DNA of 64,000 bases from Dakarella massiliensis (lineage in GTDB: Bacteria > Pseudomonadota > Gammaproteobacteria > Burkholderiales > Burkholderiaceae_F): positions 482,086-546,085 of the forward strand of contig NZ_CVTY01000006.1 in assembly GCF_001182045.1 (NCBI RefSeq). Direction: 5' to 3'. Positions 38,784 to 46,451 of this stretch are shown piece after piece (the first letter of the stretch is position 1; the number at the start of each line of letters is the position of its first letter). Made by a program: the position numbers and the translations under genes. The notes beneath the pieces were generated by a model that was given only the letters and a program-made list of their open reading frames with translations, was not told the origin of the DNA and ran no database searches.

Positions 38784-39638
38784 GGGGGCAAGACCATGGC
38801 ATTGAACGTGCGTAAAAGTCGGATTATACAGGGTGCGATTTTCAATCCGATAATAGGGTCACTTTAAAGTCAGTCTACGTTCAATCTGATCCATTAAACG
38901 GAAGTTTTTTCGGTGTGATGCCGCTGGAGAACCGGCTGGCTCTCTGTCTGGGTTTCCTGCTGTTAGATAAGGGATGAGCCAGGATTCTGGAAAGAACAGC
39001 TAGAAGATCTGAAAAAGCGTGAAGAAGGCATCAGCATCAGCCGCATAGTCTATGCCAGCCCCTGCGGCGACTTCTTTTCGCTTTTGGGGTGAGGTGAGTG
39101 ACTGATTCTTCAAGAATTGCGTCGGCGGTCGCGTCAGGCGATTCGCCTTGATTTTTCCAATCCACGTAAAAGGTGAGATGAAAAATCTGGCAGCCAGAAC
39201 TCATTCCTGTGAGCATCGGTGGAGGGAGTGTGTTCCGTTTCTTCTCCCGCGCTTTGAAGTGAAGAGGCGATTTTCGGAATTTCCGGTCTACGGAAAGACC
39301 AGAAAAAATATTTTGGGCACCCGGCTTTTTTCCAAAGTGAGCGGGAAGCTTTGATTTTTCCTATCTGAGATACAGAATTCGCGGTCACACTTTTCGTATC
39401 TGTGACCACTTTTTTGTCACTTTGGTATACATGAGTGAGGAGAAGTATTACGATCCTCCAATCGTCGGATATTCGTTTTATCTACCGCTAATGCGGAAAT
39501 GACACAAATTTAAGCGTGCTATAGTCTCTCCATTCGCTTCAGACTAAGTTCTGAATCAGTTCTTTTAATTGAATATTTTGCAATTACCGAATCAGCCTGC
39601 TTCATCGTTTGGTGAATGTGTAGGTGGGGAGAGACCAA
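38784..39638. other. 855-base region with gene remnants
   Basis: No intact gene. Holds a decayed fragment of the 148-residue family (39072-39175, minus) and, on the plus strand around 38970-39090, an open end reading FWKEQLEDLKKREEGISISR then YASPCGDFFSLLG with no start codon, probably a gene remnant. The last 150 bases are AT-rich and hold the tetR promoter region. Confidence 0.45.
39072..39175 (-). pseudogene. Remnant of the 148-residue unknown gene
   Basis: Minus-strand translation LTFYVDWKNQGESPDATADA continues ILEESVTHLTPKAK and aligns with SLYAEWKKQGGTPDAVAEA / ILEESGVHLAPENK in the gene at 36756-37202. No start codon or upstream domain remains. Confidence 0.65.
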
Positions 39639-40241
39639 ATGAGAGTACCGGGTAAGAGAGGACCGCGAAGCGGTCCGGATGGCGCAACAAGGGAGGCGCT
39701 GCTCGAAGCAGCGTTTAAGGAATTCACGTATCACGGTTTTGACCGCGCGACGACGCGCCAGATCGCCAAGGCCGCGAACGTTGACCCCGCCATGGTGCAT
39801 TACCGGTTCGGGTCAAAGGAGGATCTGTGGCTCGCGGTGCTCGAAAATATCAAAACCCAAAGCATTCCGTATATCCGTGAAGCCCGGGAATTGATCTCGG
39901 ATCCCGATCCTGAGCGGAGTATCAAGGCTCTGATGCAGGTCATTCTTCGGGTCGGCGTGGAAAAGCCGATGATCTCCATGATGATTTTTAACGAATCCAC
40001 GACCCCGAGAGCCGATATCATCCGCCGCACGATCGTGCTCCCGTTCGTGGAATCCGCGGTGCCGGTGGTGCAGCGCGCGATGCGCTCCGGGTGCTTCCCG
40101 GAAGGGGATCCGTCACTCGCGCTCTTCATGCTGATTGCCGGAGTCTCCCAGGCGGTGTCGAATTACGGCGGTGACAGCCGCGAGCTGAGAGCGAAAGCCG
40201 CGCACCTGCTCGATAACCTGACGACTCGCCGGCCGAAATAG
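39639..40241 (+). CDS. TetR-family transcriptional repressor
   Basis: 200 residues from ATG 39639, preferred over an in-frame GTG at 39624 because GGGGAGAG lies just upstream of the ATG. The N-terminal HTH is clear: TREALLEAAFKEFTYHGFDR, ATTRQIAKAANVDPAMVHYRFGSKEDLWLAVL. The C-terminal part resembles the TetR_C ligand domains. It precedes the DAPG/phloretin-hydrolase-like gene on the same strand, separated by a terminator, so control of that gene by this repressor is plausible but unproven. An AATTG/CAATT dyad near 39568-39586 may be its operator. Confidence 0.88.
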   Translation: MRVPGKRGPRSGPDGATREALLEAAFKEFTYHGFDRATTRQIAKAANVDPAMVHYRFGSKEDLWLAVLENIKTQSIPYIREARELISDPDPERSIKALMQVILRVGVEKPMISMMIFNESTTPRADIIRRTIVLPFVESAVPVVQRAMRSGCFPEGDPSLALFMLIAGVSQAVSNYGGDSRELRAKAAHLLDNLTTRRPK

Positions 40242-40274
40242 CATTCCCCCGTTTCTTCAGCGATCCAACTTCTG

Positions 40275-40316
40275 ATCTCCAGTCCCCGGTCTCGGGGGCT
40301 GGAGATTTCTTTTATT
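40275..40316 (+). terminator. Intrinsic terminator after the tetR gene
   Basis: ATCTCCAGTCCCC pairs with GGGGGCTGGAGAT (one wobble or bulge) and is followed by TTCTTTTATTT. It lies 34 bases after the TetR stop and separates it from the next gene. Confidence 0.85.
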
Positions 40317-40439
40317 TGCCGTGTTTCCCGGCATCTTCCTCCTATCGGACTATATTGAAAAGCCGTGAAAGGAAGTTGCGTCCGCAATCTTGAATTTCTG
40401 AGGAGGGCGGACCGGACGACCGCAGAAAGAGGATGACTG

Positions 40440-41342
40440 ATGAATTCTGATCGCAATACGCTCTTCACTTTTTTCACGCCCCAGTACGTGACGCAGCACC
40501 GTAAGAATGAGGCGGCGCTTGAACACACGCCTTACGCGAAGTATTTCACGGATGACCTGGAGGTTCCGCGCGATATGGTCCAGGCGCTGAAACTCGCGCC
40601 GCTCCCGGAAGCATCGCTTTTCCCTCCGACAAAGGCAGGCCTCAACGCGCTGTTCCAATCCCCGTACGATCTCCCCGTCGCCGGTTTCGGTCTCATTGGG
40701 AATAAAGAGACCGGCCGGATCATCTGCAGCTGGAGCCGGCACTTCTTCCTGGGATCGACCTCCGACATGCTCCGCTGGTGGTTCACGTGGCACATGGGGC
40801 ACACGGATCGCTATTCGCTCTGGTCTCCGTACGCCCATATTGGAAACACGGTTCCTCACCTCGATCGGATCGATGATCCGAACCGGACGTATGAGGAAAA
40901 AATGTATGACCCCGAGAACCCGAACCGGGTGACGGAACTGGTGGGTGACATGGTGCTCGACGCGCTGATCCACTTCACGGATCCGAAGAAGCTCGGTCTC
41001 ACGGAAGAGACGATCGAGAAGGGCGGTTACACGTTCAGCGCGAGCGGGTGGTCCGAGAATCTCGCGGCACCGGGGCTCCCCGCCGGCATGATGTTCCACC
41101 TGGGGCGTGAGGTGTCAGGCGGCCTTGAACTCATTTCCCACTATTGGCTTGGGACGCATCGCGGAATGGCGGAACTCACCGGGATGAAGGATGCGGTGGA
41201 GAAGGCGCTCAGCCTCGCGAAACCGGTGCCGGACGAGATGCTGCTCCGCGGCGGGTACGACATGTCGGTTCACGACATGATTGAGTTCACGCGGCTTTCG
41301 CAGATCCTTCCGAACCTCTACGCGGAGTTCCGGAATGTTTAA
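40440..41342 (+). CDS. DAPG/phloretin-hydrolase-like metalloenzyme
   Basis: 300 residues. The segment WWFTWHMGHTDRYSLWSPYAH (broken here at 20) and the C-terminal HxxxE (His278, Glu282 in VHDMIEF) fit the PhlG/phloretin hydrolase family, in which zinc bound by His and Glu residues helps cleave the C-C bond between an acyl group and a phenolic ring. No signal peptide, so cytoplasmic. Shine-Dalgarno AGAGG precedes the ATG. In a gut organism, dietary phloretin-like or related acylphenols would be plausible substrates. The family call rests on motif resemblance recalled without a search, so the substrate is left open. Confidence 0.55.
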   Translation: MNSDRNTLFTFFTPQYVTQHRKNEAALEHTPYAKYFTDDLEVPRDMVQALKLAPLPEASLFPPTKAGLNALFQSPYDLPVAGFGLIGNKETGRIICSWSRHFFLGSTSDMLRWWFTWHMGHTDRYSLWSPYAHIGNTVPHLDRIDDPNRTYEEKMYDPENPNRVTELVGDMVLDALIHFTDPKKLGLTEETIEKGGYTFSASGWSENLAAPGLPAGMMFHLGREVSGGLELISHYWLGTHRGMAELTGMKDAVEKALSLAKPVPDEMLLRGGYDMSVHDMIEFTRLSQILPNLYAEFRNV

Positions 41343-41490
41343 AGCCGTTTAAGCCAATCCAACAGAAACAAGACAGCCGCCAGAGAGTCACTCTTTGGCG
41401 GCGATGCTTTTACTAGTTGGCTTAAAAGGTTTTGGGTCAAAGGAAAAGGAGGTTGATTTCCATCCTTGAGAAAAGCTATTTTTAAATCAG
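41343..41490. other. Spacer before the 75-bp repeat
   Basis: Short spacer following the hydrolase gene. GTCAAAGGAAAAGGAGG-like purine runs occur but no gene follows them. An imperfect inverted repeat AGCCGTTTAAGCCAA / TTGGCTTAAAAGG (41342-41430) could end the hydrolase transcript. Confidence 0.35.
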
Positions 41491-41715
41491 CCGCCCTAGT
41501 CGGTCCGCTGTAACGATCCCATCGAAACACCCCCACGGCGTGTGGGGAAAGGGATGCACGCTTACCCGCCGAAGTCCGTCCTCTGTAATGATCCCATTGA
41601 AACACCCCCACGGTGTGTGGGGAAAGGGATGAGCGCTTAGCCGCCGAAGTCCGTCCGTTGCAAGCTTCCCATTGAAACACCTCTGCGATGGCAGAGATAT
41701 AAGGACATAAGGGAT
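41491..41715. repeat. Three tandem 75-bp units with a CRISPR-like hairpin core
   Basis: Units start at 41491, 41566 and 41641, exactly 75 bases apart. Each holds GAAACACC followed by a hairpin: CCCCAC-GGCGT-GTGGGG (41531-41547), CCCCAC-GGTGT-GTGGGG (41606-41622) and, in the third unit, CTCTGC-GATG-GCAGAG (41681-41696). The third stem has entirely different bases but still pairs. The sequence between hairpins is nearly the same in units 1 and 2, so this is not an ordinary CRISPR array. Because 75 is a multiple of three, a minus-strand frame (41339-41743) stays open as 25-residue repeats; I do not regard it as a proven gene. Confidence 0.75.
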
Positions 41716-42190
41716 TTTCTCGAAGGAAACTTCGGGAAATCAACCTGGAGAAATTCTATCTGAAGAATTGGAAAAATGCTAACTAAAAAAGTTACTATAA
41801 CTTTTTAAAAATAGTTTGGTTATGTCGGAAAATCAATCTATAGCCGCATTTTGCAATGACTGTCTCATAACCAGAGTTCATGCACAAGATGCGGCGGTTA
41901 TTCCGGTCTTCAGGGCACAGCCTTTCCTTTTTTGTGGATACACGGATCGCCTTTTCTTACCGTCATAATTCGCGGGGTCCTTCGCCTCAGCCGTGACCCC
42001 GTTCCATCGGTTCGCATCAGAACGTCGCCGTCCTTTTTCCCGTCAGAAAGAAAAAAGCAATAGCGTAACGGCAGTCTGATCTCAGGTTTCTGAAAAAATC
42101 TCTTAGAATTCACCCCTTAAATGATTGATTTAAGCGCGCAGTGACGCGCGTCTCCTCACCATCCCCGTGAGGAACAGAAGAGAGATTTAA
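41716..42190. other. Non-coding stretch before the dCMP deaminase gene
   Basis: No supported gene. A perfect hairpin AAAAAGTTA-CTA-TAACTTTTT at 41786-41806 looks like a bidirectional terminator. A minus-strand open frame at 41910-42113 lacks recognisable features and is not called. AGAAGAGAG just before 42191 is the ribosome site of the next gene. Confidence 0.4.
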
Positions 42191-42607
42191 ATGGATATCA
42201 AGAAAGACAACGCGATGTATATGCAGATCGCGCAGATCGCGGCCGGCCGCAGCTACGCGAAGCGCCTCCAGGTGGGCTGCGTCATCGTGAAGAACAACTC
42301 CATTATTTCGTTTGGCTGGAACGGCATGCCCACCGGCTATGACAACTGCTGCGAGGAAGAGATCGACGGGAAGCTCGTGACCCGTAAGGAAGTCCAGCAC
42401 GCGGAACTGAACGCCATCGCGAAGCTCGCCTACAACGGCTACTCGTCTCACGGCGCGAGCATCTATATCACGCATTCCCCCTGCATCCACTGCTCGCTCC
42501 TCATTCAGAAGTGCGGCATTATCGCGGTCTATTACCACGAGCTCTATCGGGATGACGCCGGCATTCAGTTCCTGAAGAAGGCTGGTATCCACGTGGAGCA
42601 GCTCTGA
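42191..42607 (+). CDS. Deoxycytidylate deaminase-type enzyme
   Basis: 138 residues. Zinc-dependent cytidine/dCMP deaminase fold: HAE (His70, Glu72) and PCIHC (Cys98, Cys101) are the zinc ligands and catalytic Glu. The form with VGCVIVKNNSIISFGWNGMPTGYDNCCEE (first 20: VGCVIVKNNSIISFGWNGMP) is the dCMP deaminase/ComEB type, which makes dUMP for dTTP synthesis. Cytoplasmic. Good Shine-Dalgarno upstream; the flavodoxin gene follows after 2 bases, so the two are probably co-transcribed although their functions do not obviously connect. Confidence 0.88.
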   Translation: MDIKKDNAMYMQIAQIAAGRSYAKRLQVGCVIVKNNSIISFGWNGMPTGYDNCCEEEIDGKLVTRKEVQHAELNAIAKLAYNGYSSHGASIYITHSPCIHCSLLIQKCGIIAVYYHELYRDDAGIQFLKKAGIHVEQL

Positions 42608-42609
42608 GC

Positions 42610-43128
42610 GTGATGAGCGCTATGGACGTTAAACCGCGCCGGGTGCTCGTCACCTATGAGTCCGTCACGGGAAACACCAAGCGGGTCGCGGAAGCGATCG
42701 CGGCGGTGATACCGGGTTCCGTTCTGCTCCCGATCACAGACGCTCCGGCCCCTGAGGGGTTCGACCGGGTGTTTGTAGGCTTCTGGTGCGACAAGGGGCA
42801 CGCGAGTGACGGTGCGGACACGTATCTGAAATCTCACCCCGGTTACCCCTTCATCCTTTTCGGGACCCTTGGCGGTGTGCCCGGGGTCGGGTACTCGGTC
42901 ACGTATGAGAATCGGGTGAGGGAAGAGCTCACGGCCGCGAATGTTCCCTTCCGGGATTTCAGGCTTTGGCAGGGGAAAATCGATCCCGCGCTCGTCGAAA
43001 AGTCAAAAGCGCGTTTCCCGATGACGCCTGAGAGGCGCGCGCGGATCGCGGCCGCCGCGACTCATCCGGACGAAGCGGACCTGAATGACGCCCAGGCATG
43101 GGCTCTCGGGCAGTTAACCAGAAGTTAA
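42610..43128 (+). CDS. Flavodoxin-family protein (Flavodoxin_3/BilS-like)
   Basis: 172 residues. The FMN phosphate loop TYESVTGNTKRVAEAIA is near the N-terminus, followed by FVGFWCDKGHASDGADTYL and FILFGTLGGVPGVGYSVTY, the layout of short stand-alone flavodoxins in the group that includes BilS. No signal peptide. ATG 42622 is an alternative start closer to the conserved core. Electron donor for an unidentified reductase; no partner is adjacent, so a bilirubin role is not claimed. Confidence 0.72.
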   Translation: MMSAMDVKPRRVLVTYESVTGNTKRVAEAIAAVIPGSVLLPITDAPAPEGFDRVFVGFWCDKGHASDGADTYLKSHPGYPFILFGTLGGVPGVGYSVTYENRVREELTAANVPFRDFRLWQGKIDPALVEKSKARFPMTPERRARIAAAATHPDEADLNDAQAWALGQLTRS

Positions 43129-43439
43129 CCGAAATGAAACTGACCCCGGTTTGGATGTTTTTTAAAAACACATAAATCATCGATAGTTAGCTTTAGATCA
43201 GTTAACTCTCAGTACATTCCAGTAAACCGATAGCTCAATTCCTATTGATCGGCTTTAGTGGTTATGCCACAGACTTAATCTGTGGCTAGATGGTAATTTC
43301 CTTTACACCGCGGCTGCTCCCTGCATCCGCGGTCTTTTTATGGGCTTTTCGTATACGGGAAAGTCCATCTCATCAATTCGGTTTCGTTCAGCTAGACTCA
43401 TAAGAATCACACTCATTCAGGTTTCTTGGAGGCTTTGAG
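43129..43439. other. Non-coding stretch with two hairpins
   Basis: A perfect GCCACAGA-CTTAA-TCTGTGGC hairpin at 43266-43286 and a terminator at 43307-43340. The region between could be a small transcript, but no promoter is clear. TTGGAGG before 43440 is the next ribosome site. Confidence 0.4.
43307..43340 (+). terminator. Intrinsic terminator
   Basis: ACCGCGG pairs with CCGCGGT around a 13-base loop, followed by CTTTTTAT. It would end transcription from the deaminase-flavodoxin pair. Confidence 0.7.
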
Positions 43440-43898
43440 ATGACGAAACGCGTTTTGACTGCGGCCGCGGTTCTGGCTCTTTCACTTGGAATGACCACTG
43501 CCGCCTTCGCGGCGGACTCAACTGAAGGCAATTCCACCTCGATCGCGAACGAAACGGCTTCCGCACCGGCGAAGTCCACGTCGATCGGTCAGGACATCAA
43601 GGAAGGGGCGACGGACGTCGGCCATATGGCAAAAGACGCCGCGACGGAAACCGGTCACTTCTTCCGTGACGCGGCGAAGGACACCGGACACTTCTTCCGC
43701 GACGCCGCGAAGGGCACTGGTCACGCCGTGAAGAAGGGCGCTGAGAAGGTCGGAGGCGCGGCCTCTACCGTCGGTCACGGAATCGCGAAGGGCGCGAAGA
43801 CCACCGGTCACGCGATCAAGAACGGCGCGACCGCAGTGAAGAATACGTTCTCTGACTCGTACTCCTCCGCTCCGGCTTCCAAAGCCGCCGGAAAGTAA
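43440..43898 (+). CDS. Exported repetitive Gly-His/Ala/Lys-rich protein
   Basis: 152 residues. Signal peptide ends TTAAFAA near residue 25. The mature part repeats an 11-residue unit related to KDAATETGHFF and RDAAKDTGHFF, then AAKGTGHAVKK and so on, giving amphipathic-helix 11-mers like LEA or apolipoprotein-type repeats with a regular GH pair. Probably periplasmic, intrinsically disordered until bound to a surface or membrane. Family not identified. Shine-Dalgarno TTGGAGG upstream; a rhodanese follows 35 bases later. Confidence 0.78.
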   Translation: MTKRVLTAAAVLALSLGMTTAAFAADSTEGNSTSIANETASAPAKSTSIGQDIKEGATDVGHMAKDAATETGHFFRDAAKDTGHFFRDAAKGTGHAVKKGAEKVGGAASTVGHGIAKGAKTTGHAIKNGATAVKNTFSDSYSSAPASKAAGK

Positions 43899-43933
43899 CC
43901 CATAACACCCAGCAACACAAAGGAAATACCCAC

Positions 43934-44278
43934 ATGCAGAAGGATCTCGGCGGACTGCCGCCCGAACAGGCTCTGGACTATATGGAGAAGACCCCGGATC
44001 TCGTGATCGTGAATGTCGCGGGACGCGGTTTCTGGGATCGGAACCACTTTGACGGCGCGGTGAACATTCCGACGGAAGATATTGGGGATGACGCGTCGAT
44101 TGAGAAGATCAAAGAGCTTCCGGCGGGCCGCCCCGTCATCATGCACTGCCGCCGCGGTCACATGGTGGTGGACTGGTACCAGAAACTGAAGGCGCTGCGT
44201 CCTGATATTCCTGAAGTGAGCTATATCGCAGGTGTCCCGCCGTTTGACGCCTATAACGACTGGGCGCGCAATAAGTAA
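43934..44278 (+). CDS. Single-domain rhodanese-like sulfurtransferase
   Basis: 114 residues, no signal peptide. The active-site loop is HCRRGHM with Cys72, the persulfide-forming residue; the N-terminal LVIVNVAGRGFWDRNHFDGAVNIP segment (20 shown at most: VAGRGFWDRNHFDGAVNIP) is the usual rhodanese CH2A-like motif. Cytoplasmic. Specific acceptor unknown. It ends at a strong terminator shared with the convergent flavoprotein gene. Confidence 0.82.
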   Translation: MQKDLGGLPPEQALDYMEKTPDLVIVNVAGRGFWDRNHFDGAVNIPTEDIGDDASIEKIKELPAGRPVIMHCRRGHMVVDWYQKLKALRPDIPEVSYIAGVPPFDAYNDWARNK

Positions 44279-44304
44279 TCTGTCTTGCTTCGCTCGAGAC
44301 AGCC

Positions 44305-44347
44305 AAAAAGGCTGACCGGCTTTTTGCCGTGTCAGCCTTTTGTTTTG
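44305..44347. terminator. Bidirectional terminator between convergent genes
   Basis: AAAAAGGCTGAC pairs with GTCAGCCTTTT around CGGCTTTTTGCC. A-run on one side and T-run on the other allow it to work for the rhodanese (plus) and the flavoprotein (minus). Confidence 0.85.
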
Positions 44348-44383
44348 CCTGATGTAAGGGAAAAGGGGAGAACCCGCCCCAGG

Positions 44384-45798
44384 TTACAAGGCTTTTGCCG
44401 CGCTTTCTCCCGCGATCCGCCCAAACACCACGCAGTCGGGGAGCGAGCAGCCGCCAAGACGCCCCGCGCCGTGGATCCCGCCGGTTACCTCGCCCGCTGC
44501 GTAGAGCCCGGGGATCGGGCTGCCGTCTGTTTTGATCACACGGGATCGGGTGTCGATCTTGAGACCGCCGTTGCAGAAATGAACAAACGGCCGCTCAAGC
44601 CCGTAATAAAACGGCGGCTTCTTGATTTCCTGCGTGAAGAGCGTTCGCCCAAACTCCGGGTCCGGTGCGCCCGGGCGTAGCTGTTATAGCGGTCCATCGT
44701 CTGCGGGAATTCTTTCGGATTCACCCGCATACCCACAGCGACGTCTTCCAGCGTGTCCGCGGTTTTTACGATCCCGCGTAAGAGTTTCACGCTCCGGCTC
44801 GCGCCTTTCGCGGAGGCGGCGTCGGTCACCACCCAGAAGCGGTGATTCGGGAGTTTCCACACCGCCTGAGAAATGGTTTCCATCGGAGCCTGCTCGTTCA
44901 CGAACCGGTGCCCCTGTTCATCGAGATACACATCCGCCCCGACGTAGTTCGTGAGGCGGCCGCCGGAAAACGGAATCGTGAGGATCTTATCCATGTCGAG
45001 GAGCTCCGCCCCGAGCGCTTCGCCAAAGAGAATTCCGTCCCCTGTCGCGGTGTCGAGCCCATCCCCATAGGGATTCGCGGTCGAGGTGATTTCGCGGGTC
45101 AATCTCGGGTCGTACTTGGACCGTAGTTCCACGTTTGCCGTATAGCCGCCTGTCGCGAGAATCACGGTTTTCGCGTGAACGATAAATTTCTTTTTGAGCC
45201 GCGATCCTGAAACCACGTACCCGGCGTCCGTCGGCGTTACCCGGGTGACTTCGGCTCCGAAATAAAGCGGTATCCGCATTTCGCGGAGCTTCCGGTTCAC
45301 GGCGAAGATGTAGTCGTAGCCCCCGTTCACGATACTCGTGAGGTAGCTTCGGGGGACGAGGCCGCCGAGCGCTTCATACGGATCCGGGAGCCAGGTGACG
45401 CCGAGGCTTGTCATCCAGTCGTAGGCCGCGCCGGAATTCTCGGCGAGAATCCGGATCAACTCCGGGTTCCCGAGCCCTTTTCCGGTTTTTTCCATATCGG
45501 CGATCATGGAGTCGACTGCCGCGCGGTACTCCGCGTCGTGCCCCGGCATATGGCGCACCGCGCTGAAGTATCCGGTCGAAATCGTCGAGTGGCCTTCAAG
45601 GAGCGATTCTTTCTCGAGCACGCAAACGTTGGCTGCCCCCGCGGTTTTCGCCGCGATCGCGGCGGTAAGCCCCGCGAGTCCCGCTCCGATCACGCAGACA
45701 TCCGACTCCCACTCGTCAGCTGGTTCCGCGGTCGACGAAAGCGCCGGTCCCGCGAACGGGATCACGGAGAGGAGCCCGAGAAGATTCCGGCGTTTCAT
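44384..45798 (-). pseudogene. FAD-binding flavocytochrome c-type reductase, frameshifted
   Basis: Member of the fumarate/urocanate-reductase flavoprotein family. N-terminus MKRRNLLGLLSVIPFAG is a possible Tat or Sec signal; the Rossmann motif is VIGAGLAGLTAA. One base is missing near 44680: the first frame leaves the family after NSYARA, while another frame continues as PDPEFGRTLFTQEIKKPPFY and on to YAAGEVTGGIHGAGRLGGCS, ending at 44384. Length 1415 agrees with a single loss. The substrate-binding Arg of the GAxRLGG motif is kept in this protein. Its start overlaps the response-regulator stop, so it is the last gene of the minus-strand operon. Whether it is functional depends on whether the indel is real. 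Confidence 0.82.
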
Positions 45799-46451
45799 AG
45801 GGCGGCCTCGCTCCCCGGGTCATCGCCGGTTTCATAATCCAGAATCGTGAAAATCCGGACGAGTTCGGCGCTCGATCGGGCGTCAAGTTTGATCAAAGCG
45901 TTCTGCCGGTGCATTTTGACGGTCGTCTCTTCGATCCCGAGTTCCCGCGCGATTTCCTTGTTTCTCAGACCTCTGGCAATGCAGCGGGCGACATCGTTTT
46001 CGCGCGGTGAGAGTTTCCCGACCAGGCTTTTCAATCGGTTCACCTCATGCTCCCGGACGTCGAGTTCGACAGAGGCCGTCACCGCCGCCGCGACACGTTC
46101 CAGCATTTTGTGGGGCTCCGCCGGCTTCTGGATAAAGTCCGCCGCGCCGTGCCGCATCGCGTGCACCGCGGCGTCCACTTCGCCGTGAGCGGTAAGGAAG
46201 ATGATCGAGAGGTGGGTGACACCCCGGTTCTCGAGCTCCTCCTGGACTTCGAGCTCGGTCATTCCCGGCATCCGCATATCAAGCACGACGCAGCCCGGGC
46301 GTTTCAGTTCATCATGCTTCAGAAACTCAACGCCGCTCGCATACGTAATCACTTCCCACCCGAGCGTCTCGAGCAGCATCTTCTGCGACGCGAGAAGTTC
46401 AGGATCATCGTCCACGATTCGGATAAGAGGAGTTTCACTCATCGGCTGCAC
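45795..46451 (-). CDS. FixJ/TtrR-type response regulator
   Basis: 218 residues; Met4 (46442) is an equally good start. Receiver domain with acidic pocket VDDD, phosphorylation site VVLDMRMPGM (Asp near 58) and conserved Lys in FIQKPAEP. The LuxR-type HTH is KLSPRENDVARCIARGLRNK then EIARELGIEETTVKMHRQNA. It overlaps the sensor kinase gene (17 bases) and the flavoprotein gene (4 bases). Likely acts on the divergent promoter at 48372-48684. Closest known pairs are TtrS/TtrR and FixL/FixJ-type systems for alternative respiration. Confidence 0.9.
   Translation of the reverse strand: MQPMSETPLIRIVDDDPELLASQKMLLETLGWEVITYASGVEFLKHDELKRPGCVVLDMRMPGMTELEVQEELENRGVTHLSIIFLTAHGEVDAAVHAMRHGAADFIQKPAEPHKMLERVAAAVTASVELDVREHEVNRLKSLVGKLSPRENDVARCIARGLRNKEIARELGIEETTVKMHRQNALIKLDARSSAELVRIFTILDYETGDDPGSEAAL

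Noticed and set aside
41491..41715. A CRISPR array
   Set aside because: Units are 75 bases apart and the interval between hairpins is nearly the same in units 1 and 2, whereas spacers should be unique and ~32 bases for type I-E. There are only three units and no cas genes in the window. Kept as a tandem repeat.
41339..41743. A 134-residue repeat protein on the minus strand
   Set aside because: The open frame follows from the 75-bp period being a multiple of three. No ribosome site or signal is seen, and the hairpin with changed arms suggests selection on pairing, not on codons.
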